From NCBI GenBank assembly GCA_031308135.1, contig JAHLJT010003656.1, positions 77,054,698-77,118,697 of the forward strand: a DNA stretch of 64,000 nt, read 5' to 3'. Made by a program: the position numbers and the translations under genes. This document shows positions 62,445 to 64,000 of the stretch, one piece after another (the stretch's first letter is position 1; every line of letters begins with the position of its first letter). The notes beneath the pieces were generated by a model. It had not been told where the DNA came from. It made no database searches and saw only the letters and a list, made by a program, of their open reading frames with translations. This DNA comes from Acheta domesticus. Lineage: Eukaryota; Arthropoda; Insecta; Orthoptera; Gryllidae.

Positions 62445-64000
62445 AATCAGGTTTTGAACTGATTTTATCAGGTAATCTGAGGAAGAACTGGAGACAGCTT
62501 GAAGAGAGCTGAAAAAATCAGAATAGAGAACTACGCACTGCAGCGTCGCTGACCCCATGTACTTTAAGGCTTCGAGAATTGCATACATTTCTGCAGTAAA
62601 TACACTGCATTGGGAATGGAGTCAATATGATTTAGTGCCCCTGATACAATAAAAGCTACATGCCACTGTGTTACTGTATGATGAACAGTCTGTGTACAAG
62701 AATATAAGATCTGGATATGCTTCCCTCATTTCCTGAAACTGCATCTGGTAAATAAGAGGACTAGTGATTTGTTTGGAAAGGTCAGAATGTCTCAGATCAA
62801 TATTGGGGCAGGGGAGTTTCCAAGGTGGAATGAGGTTTCTAAAGGGTGAAGTCTAGCATTAAGATCTTGCCAAAGATTTTGCAATCGAATACCTGGGGGC
62901 TGAGAGTGATGTATGAAGGGTATACGAGGTCTCATATTCAGGATGGATAATTATTTGATGAGTCCTGACACTTTTGCACTACAAGACGCCAATCGAATAT
63001 CCTGCCTTCTTTTTAAGGAAGGCTCCCCAGCCTGAGCTAGAAGGCACTCAATTTGGCTGGTGCAATATGCACCTGTTGAGAGGCGGATACCAGCATGGTG
63101 TATGCTGTTGATGGGTCAGAGAGCAGAGGGAGTTGCAGATCCATAAACTGCACTACCGTAATCCAAAACCAAGCGTAAGTGCTCTATATAACTGCAATAG
63201 GGTAATGCAGTCGGCACCCCATGACGTACCACTCAGCATACAAAGAAGATTAAGGGGGAGACACATCTGGTTTGTAGTCTGCGAATATGAGCACACCATG
63301 TGAGGGATTTGTCAAAAATGATCCCCAGAAACCAGACAGACTCAGTGAATGGAAGTTGATTTCCTCCAATGTAAAGGACTGGATTGCTATGCAAGTGGCA
63401 TATCCTGCAGAAATGCACACCAGTAGATTTAGTAGGAGAGAAGTTGAACCCTGTTCACATACTCCATTCGTGGAGCTTTTTAAGTACTAATTGAAGTATC
63501 CTCTGGACCACACTGATGCTGCTGAATGAACAAAAGATAGCAAAATCATTCACAAACAGCAACACCTTTACAGGTTCTCACACGGTCGAGGCTCTACCAT
63601 TTATGGCAATAGCAAACAGAGTGACACTTGATCCATGAGAGATACCATTTTTTAGAGGGTGACTGCCAAAAAGCCTGTCACCAACGTGAACATGGAAGGA
63701 TCTGTCTGAGAGGAAGTTCTGGAGGAATATATGGGGAGCTTGCCCGTAAATCCCCAGGAGTGCAGGGTTCACAGAATGCCATACCTCCCAGTGGTGTTGA
63801 AGGCCTTTTCTATGTCAAATAATATGACCACAAGACGTTGCCACAAGACGAACAATGTTGAGATTGCTGTTGCCAACGCAACGAGGTGATCCAAGGTTGA
63901 CTGGTTTCTTCTAAACCCGCTCTGGATTGGGGTCAACAGATTTCTACATTCCAAAATCCAGACTAACTGCTGATTTACCATGCGTTCCAACACTTTTCAC
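62445..64000 (-). pseudogene. I-clade LINE ORF2 relic, RT to RNase H
   Basis: Read from 63993 down: MLERMVNQQLVWILE, LLTPIQSGFRRNQSTLDHLV and VVILFDIEKAF, then GISHGSSVTLFAIAING. Next are WFLGIIFDKSLTWCAHI near 63300 and an RNase H segment (MYAILEALKYMGSATLQCVV, 62470-62588). Frameshifts separate the pieces. The catalytic FADD segment is not recognisable; this region is degraded. It continues beyond the window. Confidence 0.75.

Overview
The window is eukaryotic nuclear DNA, most likely from an insect. It has AT-rich, intron-split genes with GT-AG junctions and tRNA-derived SINEs. It also carries I-clade, CR1-like and other non-LTR retrotransposons, Tc1, piggyBac, hAT and Helitron remnants, and several inverted-repeat (foldback) elements. 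Species and order cannot be read from the sequence; a large, repeat-rich genome is the inference.

Three host genes can be supported. (1) A Sin3-family corepressor scaffold on the + strand (five visible coding exons, 15260-26292, stop present, 5' end not certain). It keeps PAH1, PAH3, the HDAC-interacting domain and the C-terminal Sin3 domain, but has no PAH2, so it looks like a divergent paralogue. (2) A complete TMEM209 orthologue on the - strand (55849 down to 38418, ten coding exons, 526 codons). Its last exon lies 9 kb from the exon before it. (3) The first two coding exons of URB1/NPA1 on the + strand (56782-57492), divergent from TMEM209 with 932 bp between the start codons. The rest of URB1 is not in the window.

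Layout. 1-15 kb: intergenic, with a SINE, small inverted repeats, a decayed hAT transposase interrupted by a non-autonomous hAT element, a 2.3 kb imperfect foldback element and a C/T-rich low-complexity block. 15-26.3 kb: the Sin3-like gene, whose introns hold hAT and TA-type MITEs, a Tc1 relic, SINEs and a partial duplicate of its last exon. 26.3-28.6 kb: degenerate tandem repeats, the first of which starts at the Sin3-like stop codon. 29.3-35.2 kb: a Helitron, then a four-level nest (MITE in TA-element in LINE in CR1-like LINE). 35.8-37.2 kb: a possible solo LTR. 37.3-37.9 kb: a second hAT element. 38.4-55.8 kb: TMEM209, with a 5.38 kb foldback element and a piggyBac relic in its last intron. 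55.85-57.5 kb: divergent promoter and URB1 exons. 57.6-64 kb: stacked I-clade and CR1-like LINE fragments plus a Helitron.

The most unusual items are: the foldback element at 39487-44867, with a perfect 9-bp target duplication and arms built from roughly 147-bp repeats; the PAH2-less Sin3 gene; the first intron of that gene, which has direct and inverted repeats at its splice sites; and the duplicated terminal exon, whose copy serves as an empty site for a MITE insertion.
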